Source: Sorex araneus
Taxonomy: Eukaryota > Chordata > Mammalia > Eulipotyphla > Soricidae
Assembly: GCF_027595985.1 (NCBI RefSeq)
Contig: NC_073305.1
Span: 116,282,114 to 116,346,113, forward strand
Direction: 5' to 3'
DNA length: 64,000 nt
Shown here: piece by piece, positions 10,725 through 20,799 of the stretch
Numbering within the stretch: the first letter of the stretch is position 1
Layout of the letters: the number at the start of each line of letters is the position of its first letter
Translations under genes and position numbers: made by a program
Notes under the pieces: model-generated
The model's database searches: none
What the model saw: the letters and a program-made list of their open reading frames with translations, nothing else
Told to the model about the DNA's origin: nothing

Positions 10725-11483
10725 TTTTGGGTCACACCCAGCAATGCTCAGGGGTTACTCCTGGCTTTGCACTCAGGAATTACTCCTGGCGGTGCTTGGG
10801 GGACCATATGGGATGCCGGGGATCGAACCCGGGTCAGCCGCGTGCAAGGCAAACGCCCTACCCTACCCGCTGTGCTATCGCTCCGGCCCCAGGAGGTTTT
10901 TTCTTATACAAATCTACTAGTGTCTTGTGTATTCTGGATATTAATCCCTTATCAGATGGGTATTGGGTAAATATTCTTTCCCATTCTGTGGGTTCTTTTT
11001 GTATTTTGGTCACTGTTTCTTTTGAAGTGCAGGAGCTTCTTAGTTTGATGTAGTCCCATTTTTTTATGTTTGCTTCCCCAATTTCAAACTCTACTACAAA
11101 GCAGTAGTAATCAAAACAGCATAGTATTGGGATAAAAATAGATCTGCAGACCAATGGAACAGAGTTAAATATCCTGTCACAGACTCCCAAATATGTGGCC
11201 ACTTAATCTTTGACAAAGGAGCAAGAAATGCAAAGTGGAACAAGGAAAGCCTCTTCAACAAATGGTGCTGGGAAAACTGGTAGCTACCTGCAAAAAATGA
11301 ACACTGACCTCTGCCTAATGCCAGGCACAAAAGTCAGATCAAAGTGGATTAAAGACCTCAATATCAGACATGAATCTATAAGGTTCATAGAAGAAAATGT
11401 AGGCAGAACTCTCCATGACATTGAAGCTAAAAGCATCTTTAAGGATGAAATAGCACAGACCATGCAAGAGGATGAGATTCTCT
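9594..11483 (-). mobile_element. L1 insertion with 5' inversion and 17-bp target-site duplication
   Basis: Flanked by perfect 17-bp repeats AGAGGATGAGATTCTCT (9594-9610 and 11467-11483). From the left: T-rich tract (minus-strand poly-A), L1 3' UTR, then the C-terminal part of L1 ORF2 on the minus strand (about 10151-11075, with LLHCWWECRLVQPFWKTIW, YDPAIPLLGIYPEDAK and [20 protein letters not shown]). The element then switches to plus-strand ORF2 (about 11090-11480, with WIKDLNIRHESIRFIEEN). The protein order shows one L1 whose 5' part is inverted (twin priming). ORF2 is 5'-truncated and carries stops, so it is dead. A younger SINE interrupts it at 10690-10891. Confidence 0.93.
10690..10891 (-). 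mobile_element. SOR-type SINE inserted in the L1
   Basis: Full-length minus-strand copy with a T-rich tail complement of about 25 bases, flanked by GGAGGTTTTTTCTT at 10676-10689 and 10892-10905. It is nearly consensus, hence recent, and younger than the L1 it interrupts. Confidence 0.93.
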
Positions 11484-11553
11484 AGCTTTGCATCTAATTT
11501 TGCAGTGTGATTGCCATGAACTCCTTCACTGAACTTCTCTAAGTTTGTCCTAT

Positions 11554-11740
11554 GATATTTATTTATTTATTTATTTATGATGGGGAGGGGGATCACACCT
11601 GGCAGCTCCAGGTAACTCCTGGTTCTGCACTCAGGAATTACTCCTGGTGGTTCTCAGGACTATCTGGGATGCAGGGAATCAAATCCAGGTGAGCCATTTG
11701 CAAGGCGAGTGCCTTACTCACTGTACTATGCTCTAGCACC
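11554..11740 (-). mobile_element. SOR-type SINE with (TTTA)n tail
   Basis: Minus copy; the tail complement is ATTTATTTATTTATTTATG. Confidence 0.85.
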
Positions 11741-11863
11741 TATTCTCTCACATTTTAAATGACTGCTGACACAAGTAGTATGCAAATAAGTGAGAAAGAA
11801 TATGTATGCATATATATGAAATTTGATTTAAAAAAACACTAGGTTGATAGACAAAAAAAAAAT

Positions 11864-12412
11864 GGTTCAAAGGTCTGGTGTGCATAGTTTGTATGCAGGA
11901 GTGCCAGTTTGATCCCAAGACCCTATGGCCCCCCAACACCTCCCAGAGAGCTCCTTTGAGCACTGTTGGTTGTAAACTTAGAAGAAAAAGGCTCAAAGGA
12001 CAAAGCCTGTGGAGGTTTAGTTGGAACACAAGCAAAGCAGGCTCCCCTGAGTGGCCTGCTCCTGAATGAAGCCACACTGAACTTTAAACTATAAGGTTTA
12101 AGAGTGATTAAAAACACTAACAAAGTCAAATTTGGTTGTCTTTGAGGATTATTAGCTAAGAAGGGGGCGGGTGGGGGGGGGGAACTTCCTAAAGTGATGC
12201 AAATGTTTCCATTGCTTTCTGGGTGGAAGTAATTCTGGTAAGTTCAATGCAAAAGAGAAGTGTGGGGGACTGCATGATAATACAGAGGATATGGTACTTG
12301 CCTTGCATGCAACCAACTAGGCAGGGTTCAATCCCTGGCACCCCATTGGACCCCTGAGCACTACCAGGAGTGATCCCTGAGCACCACCAGGTATAGCCCC
12401 AAAACAAACAAA
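11864..12412 (+). mobile_element. Two diverged plus SINEs
   Basis: 11864-11985 (poor) and 12263-12412 (clear, CTTGCCTTGCATGC and CCCTGAGCAC). Confidence 0.7.
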
Positions 12413-12521
12413 AGCATGCACAAGTTATATATACTTTGCATAAATTAAATCTCTAAAAAATGTGGGGTATTTTTTACACTTTATTTCCAAACTCTAAAAA
12501 TGTGAGGGTTTTGTGTTTTTA

Positions 12522-12963
12522 TTTATTTTTTTAAATAAAAATTTTATTTTATTAAATCACCGTGTGGAAGATTACAATGGTTTCAGGCTTAGGTCTCAGT
12601 TATATGAGATGCTGAAACAACCATCCCTTCACCAGTGCCCATATACCACCACCAAAAAAAAAAAAAAACCTACACAGTACACCTCCCATCCCGCCCCACC
12701 ACCCCCTACCTTGTAACTGATAAGTTTCATTTTACATTCTGTTTACTTTCGTTACATTCAATATTTCAACACAAACCTCACTATTGTTGTTAGGAGTACC
12801 CCACTAGATTCAGACCTACTGTGAAGACAAATAAGGTCGCGGTTTTGAATTTCTGTACTTTAACACTAAGTCCAGGGAGATTTCTTCCAGATATTGGATC
12901 ATTGCAGGCTTGAAAACACAATCTGTGGTCGTCTTAATATGGCGGACACCGAACCCTTCATCC

Positions 12964-13010
<47 letters not shown>

Positions 13011-13188
13011 CCTTTCCCCTCCTGGGCGGGCACTGGGCCGAGGCTTAGTTCTCAGGCTGGAGACATTCTGCGAGGAGTTGCCCATGCCAAAAGAGGTTTT
13101 GCTGGGTCTGGATTCACGCTTGTGCAGCTGCGGGGAGGCCGCACACGCGTGCAGCCCCCAGGATCACATCTCGGCGGTGGGAGGGGCC
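12522..13188 (-). mobile_element. L1-tailed non-autonomous retroelement, unclassified
   Basis: 667 bp flanked by perfect 16-bp repeats GGGTTTTGTGTTTTTA (12506-12521 and 13189-13204). On the minus strand it starts with a GC-rich, CpG-containing segment, then a TC/GA microsatellite, then unique sequence, and ends with the L1-type 3' tail (CACTGGTGAAGGGATGG ... GGTGATTTAATAAAATAAAA). No ORF2 sequence lies between. It carries an 89-codon minus frame (13085-12816) beginning MGNSSQNVSSLRTK with an SL-repeat from the microsatellite; coding potential is doubtful. A 5'-truncated relative lies at 32387-32618. It could be an L1 3'-UTR subfamily or an SVA-like composite. Confidence 0.7.
12966..13007 (+). 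repeat. (GA)n microsatellite
   Basis: About 20 uninterrupted GA units inside the L1-tailed element. Confidence 0.95.
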
Positions 13189-13296
13189 GGGTTTTGTGTT
13201 TTTAAATGAAAAATGTGGGGGTATATATTTTTCTATATTTTTAATTTTCATATTTTTACATCCTTAAAATATGGGTTTTAATTTTTTAATATTTTT

Positions 13297-13322
13297 AATT
13301 TTTGGTATATGTGCTGCCGAAG
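13297..13322 (-). pseudogene. Short U6 snRNA fragment
   Basis: On the minus strand CTTCGGCAGCACATATAC matches U6 nt 8-25 exactly, and the following CAAAAATT is close to the next bases. It then diverges into AT-rich DNA and is cut at its 5' side by a plus SINE starting at about 13323. It is short, so chance is unlikely but the extent is uncertain. Confidence 0.5.
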
Positions 13323-13507
13323 TGGCTGGGGTGATAGCACAGCAGTAGGCAGACCCGGGTTTGATTCCTCCACCCCTCTCGGAGAGCCTGGCAAGCTACC
13401 TGTGGCGTATTCCATATGCCCAAAACAGTAACAAGTCTCACAATGGAGAGACTAGTGCCCACTCGAGCAAATCAATGAGCAACGGGATGATGGTGACAGT
13501 GACAGTG
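13323..13507 (+). mobile_element. Long-body SINE, plus orientation
   Basis: Head at 13323, body with AACAGTAACAAGTCTCACAA and AAATCAATGAGCAACGGGAT, tail GTGACAGTGACAGTG. Partly deleted in the tRNA-like head. Abuts the U6 fragment. Confidence 0.85.
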
Positions 13508-13522
13508 AATATTTTTAATGTG

Positions 13523-13590
13523 GGTATAGATACACATATATACATATACATGCACATATATACATATATAAATGTACATATGTGATATAC
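13523..13590 (+). repeat. (TACATA)n-like repeat
   Basis: ACATATATACATATACATGC-type AT/GC alternating tract. Confidence 0.8.
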
Positions 13591-13718
13591 TTTTTTTTCT
13601 CCCCCCCCACCGGACAGGTCAATTTATTTTTTTTTAAGTTTAGATCTTTCTGTTCCAACATGGGCCAATCTCCAAGGACAATCTATACTATGATTCAGTT
13701 TTTCTATAAATGTACTCA

Positions 13719-14240
13719 AGGGGGCTGGAGAAATGGCATGGATGGTAAGGTGCTTGATACTGATTCTCAGCACCATATATGGGCCCTCAAATCCAATGAG
13801 GCGTGATCCCTGAACACAGAGCCAGGAGTAAGTTCTAGACACCACTGGGTGTGGTCCAAACTTTATCCCCAATATATTTGAGCAAGGTTAGAGAGATTGT
13901 AAAGGGTTTTTGTTGCATGTAACCAATCCTGGTCAATCTCATAAGGTTCCCTGAGGTTCTCCAGAAGTGATCCCTGAGGGAAGTCAGGAGTAAGCCCTGA
14001 GGTTTGGCCCATCTCCACTGGCACCAAATAAATAAAATAAAAATGTGTTTTACGGGGATAAAGAGATAGCAATGGGGTTAAATCCCTTATCTGGCACAGG
14101 GCCAACCCAATTCCAGTTCTGAACCACATATGGGTCCCCCCATGCAAAGATCCCTGAGTACAGAGCTAGGCTAGAAGTATGCCTTGAGCACTGCCAGTTG
14201 AGCACAAAAATCCCACCCACACCCCCACAAAAAAAAAAAA
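13719..14240 (+). mobile_element. Three diverged plus SINEs
   Basis: 13719-13862, 13880-14042 and 14053-14240, arranged head to tail, with only parts of the consensus left. Confidence 0.7.
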
Positions 14241-14824
14241 ACTTAATATAAGACATGGGATTAAGAAAATGAGCAAATAAAGACATAAAAAGTGAAAAAT
14301 ATTTCTCAGGATGATTGATAATTCCTAAGGCTCTCCTCTGGATTGCAGTTTGATGATCAATAAGTACATAATTCAATTAATGAATCAGATCAATGGCTGC
14401 CCTAGCTAAGGAGCTGAAGAAAGGATTGATTGCAAAATAAAACAAAAAATAAAAGAAGGGAGATTTCCAATGGTAAGCTGAGTGATTCTTTTTCTTTTTG
14501 AAAAGAGGATCATGGACCAAGTCAGTGTGGGATCCTCTTAGCTAGAATTAGACTGAAGCCAGGGAAGTCACAGAGCTGGGCCTTCCAGCAGCTTTGTAGG
14601 CGTGGCTTATTGGCAGGTCTGGGTCGCTGCAGAGAAAGACAGAAGAGGCAAGCTGAGCAAGATGGGTGAATTGAGGTCCCTGTTAGGAGTGATGGGAAAC
14701 AGCAAGAGAGCTTTGTCGGAAGGGCTGCCAGAACGCCTGCCACAAACCTGCTAGAGATGCTAGATGCCATAAGGTAAGGACTTGGGTGCCTGAAGTTTTC
14801 ATGGGAGCAATCTGGTACTGGCTG

Positions 14825-15002
14825 TTTTTTTTTTTTTTTGGGGGGGGGTTATAACCAGCGATGCACAGGGGTTATTCCTGGCTCATGCACTCAGGAATTA
14901 CTCCTGGCAGTGCTCGGGGAACCATATGGAATGCTGGGAATCGAACCCGGGTCGGCCGCGTGCAAGTCAAACGCCCTATCCGCTGTGCTATTGCTCCAGC
15001 CC
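14825..15002 (-). mobile_element. SOR-type SINE with 11-bp duplication
   Basis: Flanked by GGTACTGGCTG (14814-14824 and 15003-15013). Near-consensus copy. Confidence 0.92.
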
Positions 15003-15079
15003 GGTACTGGCTGGGTTTTTTTTTTTTTTTTTCTGGCTGGGTTTTAAGGCTCTTAGTTTGCTGGGAAAAGAATGTGAAC

Positions 15080-15259
15080 TTGGGGTCAGAGAGCTGGTAC
15101 AGCAGGTAGGATGTTTGTCTTGCATGCAGCCAACCCTGGTTTGATCTCCAGCATCCCATATGGTCCCCCAAGCACCGGGATTAATTCCAGAGTGCAGAGC
15201 CAGAGGTAAATCCCTGAACATTGCCAGGTGTGGCCAAAAAAAACAAACCAAAACAAAAA
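15080..15259 (+). mobile_element. SOR-type SINE
   Basis: Moderately diverged, complete. Confidence 0.85.
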
Positions 15260-15631
15260 AGGATGTGAATGCTGTCAGTATGAACATAAAGGCACATGAA
15301 TGCTTGAGGCGTCCCTCGAGACCGGGGGTCCTCTCTCAGGAAAGCTGGGGTTCCATTACTGATGCTCCCCTGCTGAAACCTTCGTTGGGGTCACTGTCAT
15401 GACGGACCATTTACCTTCCCAAGGGGTGCGGTCACCATGACTGAGGAAGGCTTTGAGTAGGAGCACTGCTCAACACCCTCAGCTTATCTCTCAAGCACTG
15501 CAAGGGCCCAGACAAACAGGTTTTGTACTTGCAGGCTATACAACATACTTCATTGGGGAAAATGGGGGAAAACCCCTGCTTTAAGAAGGGGCTGCCAGTA
15601 TCATGAAGATAAAAAAAAAAAAAGTCAGCTT

Positions 15632-15768
15632 GAGAGAGCCTGAGAGATAGTACAGAGGGTAAGGCACTTGCCCTGCACGAAGCTGATCCAGGTTTCATCC
15701 CTGATCCCCCCAAGCTTTGCCAGGAGTGATTCTGAGCACTGCCAGGTGTGGCCTCAAAATAAAATGTA
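15632..15768 (+). mobile_element. SOR-type SINE
   Basis: Diverged, with a shortened body. Confidence 0.78.
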
Positions 15769-15989
15769 ACAAAACAAGTCAGCTTGACAAAGAACTCTTT
15801 TTACAATCACTTTGTGTGTTGTTTGATTCTGGGTACTTTGAAAGAGGTGAGGGGGGAGGGGGGTGTCTCTTCAAACATCACTGAAATAGTTATTTTGTGT
15901 GGTTGTATTTCTTTTTTTTTTTAACATAATTAAGTTTCACTTATTTAAATTTATTTTTCATTAGCATTTTAAAGTCCTGATTTAATTAA

Positions 15990-16062
15990 GACATATATGT
16001 ATATATTTGTATATGCATATACATGTCATATTTGTGTATGTATGTACATATATATATTGCTT
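15990..16062 (+). repeat. AT-rich (TATG)n-like tract
   Basis: Alternating ATAT/GTAT sequence, no other feature. Confidence 0.8.
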
Positions 16063-16164
16063 GCTTGTTCTTTCAAGCTCCTATTCTCTCTTGAACATGT
16101 ATTTCTTTCCTCTCCCTCCACTCTTCCCCCATCTTTCTACGTAAGTTTTATTCAATAAAAATCT

Positions 16165-16320
16165 TGGAGCTGGAGCGATAGTACAGTGGGTAGGCATTTG
16201 CCTTGCACGTGGCCGACCCGGGTTCGATTCCCAGCATCTCATATGGTCCCCCGAGCACCGCCAGGAGTAACCCCTGAGCATTACTGGGTGTGATCCAAAA
16301 AGCAAAAAAAAAAAAAAAAA
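16165..16320 (+). mobile_element. SOR-type SINE
   Basis: Near-consensus copy lacking the middle TTCCTGAGTGCAGAG segment, a deletion also seen at 16560-16718. Confidence 0.9.
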
Positions 16321-16367
16321 CTTGCTTCAGTGAAAAAAAAACATTTAAATGAAAGTTAAAAGTTAAC

Positions 16368-16534
16368 GGGCTAGAATGATAGCACAACAAGTAGGGCATT
16401 TGCCTTGCACGCAGCCGACCCGAATTCAATTCACAGCATCCCATATGGTCCCCCAGCACCACCAGGAGTAATTCCTGAGTGCAGAGCCAGGGGTAACCCC
16501 TGTGCATCGCTGGGTGTGATCCCCCCCAAAAAAA
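16368..16534 (+). mobile_element. SOR-type SINE with 16-bp duplication
   Basis: Flanked by perfect GAAAGTTAAAAGTTAA (16351-16366 and 16535-16550). Confidence 0.93.
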
Positions 16535-16559
16535 GAAAGTTAAAAGTTAAGAAACAAGA

Positions 16560-16718
16560 GGGCTGGAGTGATAGCACAGCGAGTAGGGCATTTGCCTTGC
16601 ATGCGGCCGACCCGGGTTCGATTCCCAGCATCCCATATGGTCCACTGAGCACTGCCAGGAGCAACCCCTGAGCATTGCCAAGTGTGACCCAAAAAGCAAA
16701 AAAAAAATAAATAAAAAG
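16560..16718 (+). mobile_element. SOR-type SINE
   Basis: Young copy, internally deleted like 16165-16320, inserted just downstream of the previous one's target duplication. Confidence 0.92.
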
Positions 16719-16797
16719 TCAACAAACAAGAAATCAATAAATCATCTTTCCCTTTCTATCATTTCTAGCCAGTCTACTTTTCTCATAAATTCATCAT

Positions 16798-16847
16798 TGT
16801 ATCACTGTATCACTGTTATCCCATTGCTCATCGATTTGATTGAGCTT
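16798..16847 (-). mobile_element. Long-body SINE 3' fragment
   Basis: Only the tail end (ATCACTGTTATCCCATTGCT and CATCGATTTG) remains. Confidence 0.75.
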
Positions 16848-16891
16848 AACATTCTAATTCATTCTTTTTGAGGTGATTTTTATTTTCTAAT

Positions 16892-17052
16892 TTTCGGGCC
16901 ACACCCAGAAGTTCTCAGAGCTTACTTGTAGCTGTCTGCTGTTGGGGCTCACTCTGGGTAGGGCTTGGGGGATCATATAAGGTGCCAGGGATCAAACCGG
17001 GGTAAGCTGTATACAAGGCACATTCCTTACCATAAGCTGTACTGTTCCCTGT
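16892..17052 (-). mobile_element. Old minus SINE
   Basis: Diverged; GGGCCACACCCAG at the start and a CTGTACTGTTCCCTG end. Confidence 0.75.
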
Positions 17053-17084
17053 TCCCTTTTATGAGTTTCTTCTTTTATTTGAAG

Positions 17085-17427
17085 GCAGAGGCAGACTCTG
17101 CAGTGCTCAGGGCTTACTCTTTTTTTTTTTCTTTTTGGGTCACACCCAGCGATGCTCAGGGGTTACTCCTGGCTTTGCACTCAGGAATTACTCCTGGCAG
17201 TGCTTGGGGGACCATATGGGATGCCAGGGATTGAACCCAAGTCGGCCACGTGCAAGGCAAACGCACTACCGGCTGTGCTATCGCTCTGGCCCCAACAGGG
17301 CTTACTCTTAACTGCACTCAGGAATCACTTCTGGAGGGCTTAGGAGACCATATAGGATACCAGGGATTGAACCTGTGGCACCACATGAAAGGCAAGCACC
17401 CTACCTGCTGTACTATCTCCCAGGACC
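17085..17427 (-). mobile_element. Nested SINEs
   Basis: A young minus SINE (17122-17296) is inserted in an older minus SINE, with duplication AGGGCTTACTCTT at 17109-17121 and 17297-17309; the older one resumes to 17427. Confidence 0.92.
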
Positions 17428-17454
17428 TTATGTTCTTATGCAAGAATAAGCAAA

Positions 17455-17531
17455 CACACATATACAAACACAACATACACACATACACACATGTACACAC
17501 ATACATATACACATATATACATATATGTATA
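17455..17531 (+). repeat. (CACATA)n tract
   Basis: ACACATACACACATGTACAC-type repeat. Confidence 0.85.
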
Positions 17532-17562
17532 CTTTTCCTTTTTCTGATACAAAACCTGACAC

Positions 17563-18372
17563 AGGCTTAGGACTCAAAAGACTAGTGTGCATGTTTTACA
17601 TGCTGGAACTCCTGGTTCAAACCCCAGTACCACATAGTCCCTAGAGTGATCCACTGGTCCCCAGCAATATGCCACAGTAGCTTTGCAGCACTGTAGGGTA
17701 TGGCCCACCCCTCAACATCCAAAAGAAAATGTGGCATACTATATTTTTGTCCCTTAATGCAGTACTAACAGATTGGTAAATTATTCCACATAAGTGAACA
17801 CTTATTTTCAGGAATTAGTACATATTTTTTTGAAGGTGCTGGAGAATTAATCCTGATACATGCAAGGCAAGTACTTTATAGTTAGATTCACAGCCATAGA
17901 AATCGCTTTTTATTTAGGGTTTGGGGTTACACCAGCTGCTCCTATGCTCATGAAATCAGTTGGTACTGGTTATCTTCTGGGCTGCCAATCTGAAAAGCAT
18001 GTGCTCAGCCCTTGATATGGCCATAAATTGCTTCTTTTATTATTTTAATTTTTTTGTTTGGGACCATACCCTGTTATGCTCAAGCTTACTCCTTCCTCTG
18101 TGCTCAGGAGGTCATTCCTGGTGGAACTGAAGACCACATGTGGTACCAGGGATGGAACCAGGCAAGTCCTTTACCCCTAGTACTGATTCTTAAGTTGCTT
18201 CTCTTTTTTTGTGGGGTGCACACCCTGCAATGCTAAGGAGTTACTCCTGGCTCTGTACTCAGTAATTATTCCTGGCAGTGCTCAGGGGAACCATATGGGA
18301 TGCCAGGAATTGAACTCTGGTTGCCTGCCTGCAAGGCAAACACCCTTCACACTGTACTATCACTCCTGCCCC
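17563..18372. mobile_element. Series of older SINEs
   Basis: 17563-17717 (+), 17835-17900 (- fragment), 17915-18010 (-, poor), 18052-18190 (-) and 18205-18372 (-, clear). Confidence 0.7.
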
Positions 18373-18473
18373 CTAAATAAGAAGGCAAGCTTCTTTTAAT
18401 GCAATATTTGATATTATGTGTTTTACTCCATAAACTTATTAAAAAATGTAACTTACATTTCATTGCTTCCTTT

Positions 18474-18626
18474 TAATTTTTTTGGCTGCACCTGGTAGTG
18501 GTCAGGGCTTACTCCTGGCTTTGCACACAGGGACCTCACAGAGCTCAAGGGACCATACGTGGTGCCTGGGATGGAATCCAGGTTCAAGTTGCAGAGCAAG
18601 GGCCTTTTGTACTATCTCTCTCCAGC
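18474..18626 (-). mobile_element. Old minus SINE
   Basis: Recognised from GGGCTTACTCCTGGCTTTGC and the ACTATCTCTCTCCAGC end. Confidence 0.8.
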
Positions 18627-18631
18627 AGTTT

Positions 18632-18636
18632 TCTCT

Positions 18637-18705
<69 letters not shown>

Positions 18706-18718
18706 TTTCTTTCTTTTC
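18632..18718 (+). repeat. (TTTC)n microsatellite
   Basis: About 20 TTTC units, with a smaller relative at 18905-18950. It lies at the T-rich end of a minus SINE, so it probably grew from a SINE tail. Confidence 0.95.
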
Positions 18719-18904
18719 CTTTTTTTTTTTTTTTTTTTTTGCTTTTTGGGTCACACCCAGCGATGCACAGGGGTTACTCCTGGCTCTGCACTCAGGAATC
18801 ACCCCTAGCGGTGCTCAGGGGACCATATGGGATGCTGGGACTCGAACCTGGGTTGGACGCGTGCAAGGCAAAGGCCCTACCCTCTGTGCTATCGCTCCAG
18901 CCCC
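18719..18904 (-). mobile_element. SOR-type SINE between TTTC repeats
   Basis: Young full-length copy with a T-run of 20 or more. TTTC repeats lie on both sides, so it inserted into the microsatellite. Confidence 0.92.
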
Positions 18905-18954
18905 TCTTTCTTTCTTTCTCTCTCTCTTTTTCTCTTTCTTTCTTTCTTTTCACT

Positions 18955-19250
18955 TTGGAGGTCGGAGGGAGAATACAGTGGGTCACTTGCTTGCCTTGCT
19001 TGCAGCATACTCTGGTTCAAAATCCTTACACCACACAGTCCCCAGCACCTTAGATTTTATGAGGGCCACAGTCAACTCTGGCTGTACTCAGGGCTTAGTC
19101 CTGGCGGTGTGCAGATGATCATATGGAATACCATGAATCAGACTGGGCATGAAGGCAAGCTTCTTACCCGCTGTACTATCTCTCCAGCCATGCAGTGTCT
19201 CCTGAGCACAGAGCCAGGAGTAACCACTGAGCATTGCAGAGTGTGCTCCC
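18955..19250 (+). mobile_element. Plus SINE interrupted by a minus SINE
   Basis: Outer plus copy 18955-19050 and 19190-19250; inner minus copy 19052-19188. Confidence 0.7.
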
Positions 19251-19331
19251 CCACCCCGATTAATTCAACACAAAAAATTTAAGTGATATAATAAGAGAAA
19301 GACTGCAATAATAAGGTCTTCCTTTTCTGGA

Positions 19332-19656
19332 AGATAATTTTTGTTGCTTCATTTGAGTGCCACACCCAGCAGCCAAACTGGTACTATTCCTGGCTGGGCT
19401 CAGGAGTGTCCCCTGGTGGTATCTGGGTGAATAAGTGGTGCAGGGATTGAATTTGAGTAGGTAGCAATGCAAGCTAACCCCTGTACTATCTCGTTGCCCC
19501 CTAGATGATAGTTTTTTTTTTTTTCTTGTCATATCAGATAATTCTCAGGACTTACTCCTGGCAGAGTTTGGGGGACCAAATCCAATGCCCAGAATGTAAA
19601 GGGGTCGGCTGGGTGCAAGGCAAATGACTTATCTACTGTACTAGCTTCCTGGCTCC
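19332..19656 (-). mobile_element. Two old minus SINEs
   Basis: 19332-19500 and 19510-19656, diverged. Confidence 0.72.
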
Positions 19657-19986
19657 TTTTACAAAATTTTGAAAATCTGTAGTAAGCTACTTGACGGGAT
19701 CAAAATTCCTTGATGTCTGGGTTTGAACCGCAGCAACACAAATTCCATCCCTTCTCCAAAAAAAACAACAACAACAACAAAAAAGGGAAAAATCTCTAAT
19801 GTCATAGCTGAGAAAGTGGGTCTATTTGCTTACTAATCAAAGATGCAGGGCTCATCAGCTGCATCACTAGAGTTATACCCGGCAGGTGCCTTGAGTTGCT
19901 GTTTTATCAATCCAACTACTCTAGAAAGCTCACCTTTCCAGTCCATTGACTGGCATCTGCTCCTAAAATACCCAATATCTGGCACC

Positions 19987-20232
19987 GGGGGCTGGAGCAA
20001 CAGTACAGCGGGTAGAGCGTTGGTCTTGCATGCTGCCGACAGGGGCTCGATTTCTCCACCCCTCTGGGAAAGCCCGGCAAGCTACCCAGAGTATCTCACT
20101 GGCCCAGCAGAGCCTGGCAACCTACTCGCGTATTTGATATGACAAAAACAGTAACAAGTCTCACAATGAAGACGTTCCTGGTGCCTGCTCGAGCAAATCG
20201 ATGAGCAACAGGTTGATAGTGACAGTGATCTG
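19987..20232 (+). mobile_element. Long-body SINE, plus orientation
   Basis: Complete copy from GGGGCTGGAGCAACAGTACA to the tail GATAGTGACAGTGATC. It is immediately followed by another SINE. Confidence 0.9.
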
Positions 20233-20590
20233 TACCGGGAGTGATAGTACAATAGAGAGGGTGTTTGCCTTGCTGACCTGGGTTTGATCCCCTATATCCC
20301 ATATGTGCCCCCCACCCTCCAGCATCACCAGGAGTAATTCGTGAGTGCAAAAGCAGGAATAAACCCTAAGCATGGCTGGGGGCTGGAGCGATAGTACAGA
20401 GGGGAGGGCATTTGCCTTGCACGTGGCCAACCGGGTTCGATCCCCAGCATCCCATATCGTCCCCCCAGCACCGCCAGGAGTGATTCCTGAGTGCAGTTAG
20501 CAGTAACCCCTGAGCATCGCTGAGTGACCCAAAAAGCAAAAAAATAAAAAAATAAAGACACCCTAGACGTGGCTGGGTGTTCCTCCAAAA
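20233..20590 (+). mobile_element. Nested plus SINEs
   Basis: The outer copy begins at 20233 and resumes near 20565 (GGCTGGGTGTTCC). The inner young copy is about 20379-20563. Flanks ACCCTAAGCATGGCTGGG and ACCCTAGACGTGGCTGGG are a diverged duplication. Confidence 0.85.
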
Positions 20591-20615
20591 TCAAAATAAA
20601 ACAAAAACCACTTCC

Positions 20616-20799
20616 GGGGCCGGAGCGATAGCACAGAGGGTAGGGCGTTTGCCTTGCACGCGGCCGACCCGGGTTCAATCCCCGGCATCCCATATGGTCC
20701 CCCAAGCATCGCCAGGAGTAATTCCTGAGTGCAAAGCCAGGAGTAACCCCTGAGCATTGCTGGGTGTGACCCAAAAAGAAAAAAAACAAAAACAAAAAC
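20616..20799 (+). mobile_element. SOR-type SINE with 13-bp duplication
   Basis: Flanked by AAAAACCACTTCC (20603-20615 and 20800-20812). Near consensus; it ends 130 bp before the CASP8AP2 CpG island. Confidence 0.93.

Noticed and set aside
10151-10744. 197-codon minus frame
   Set aside because: Not a host gene. It is the C-terminal part of L1 ORF2, fused by chance with a SINE tail.
12816-13085. Host gene coding for an SL-repeat protein
   Set aside because: The frame lies wholly within a retroelement bounded by target duplications.
18498-19118. 206-codon frame rich in phenylalanine, serine and leucine
   Set aside because: It is translation of the TTTC microsatellite and two SINEs.
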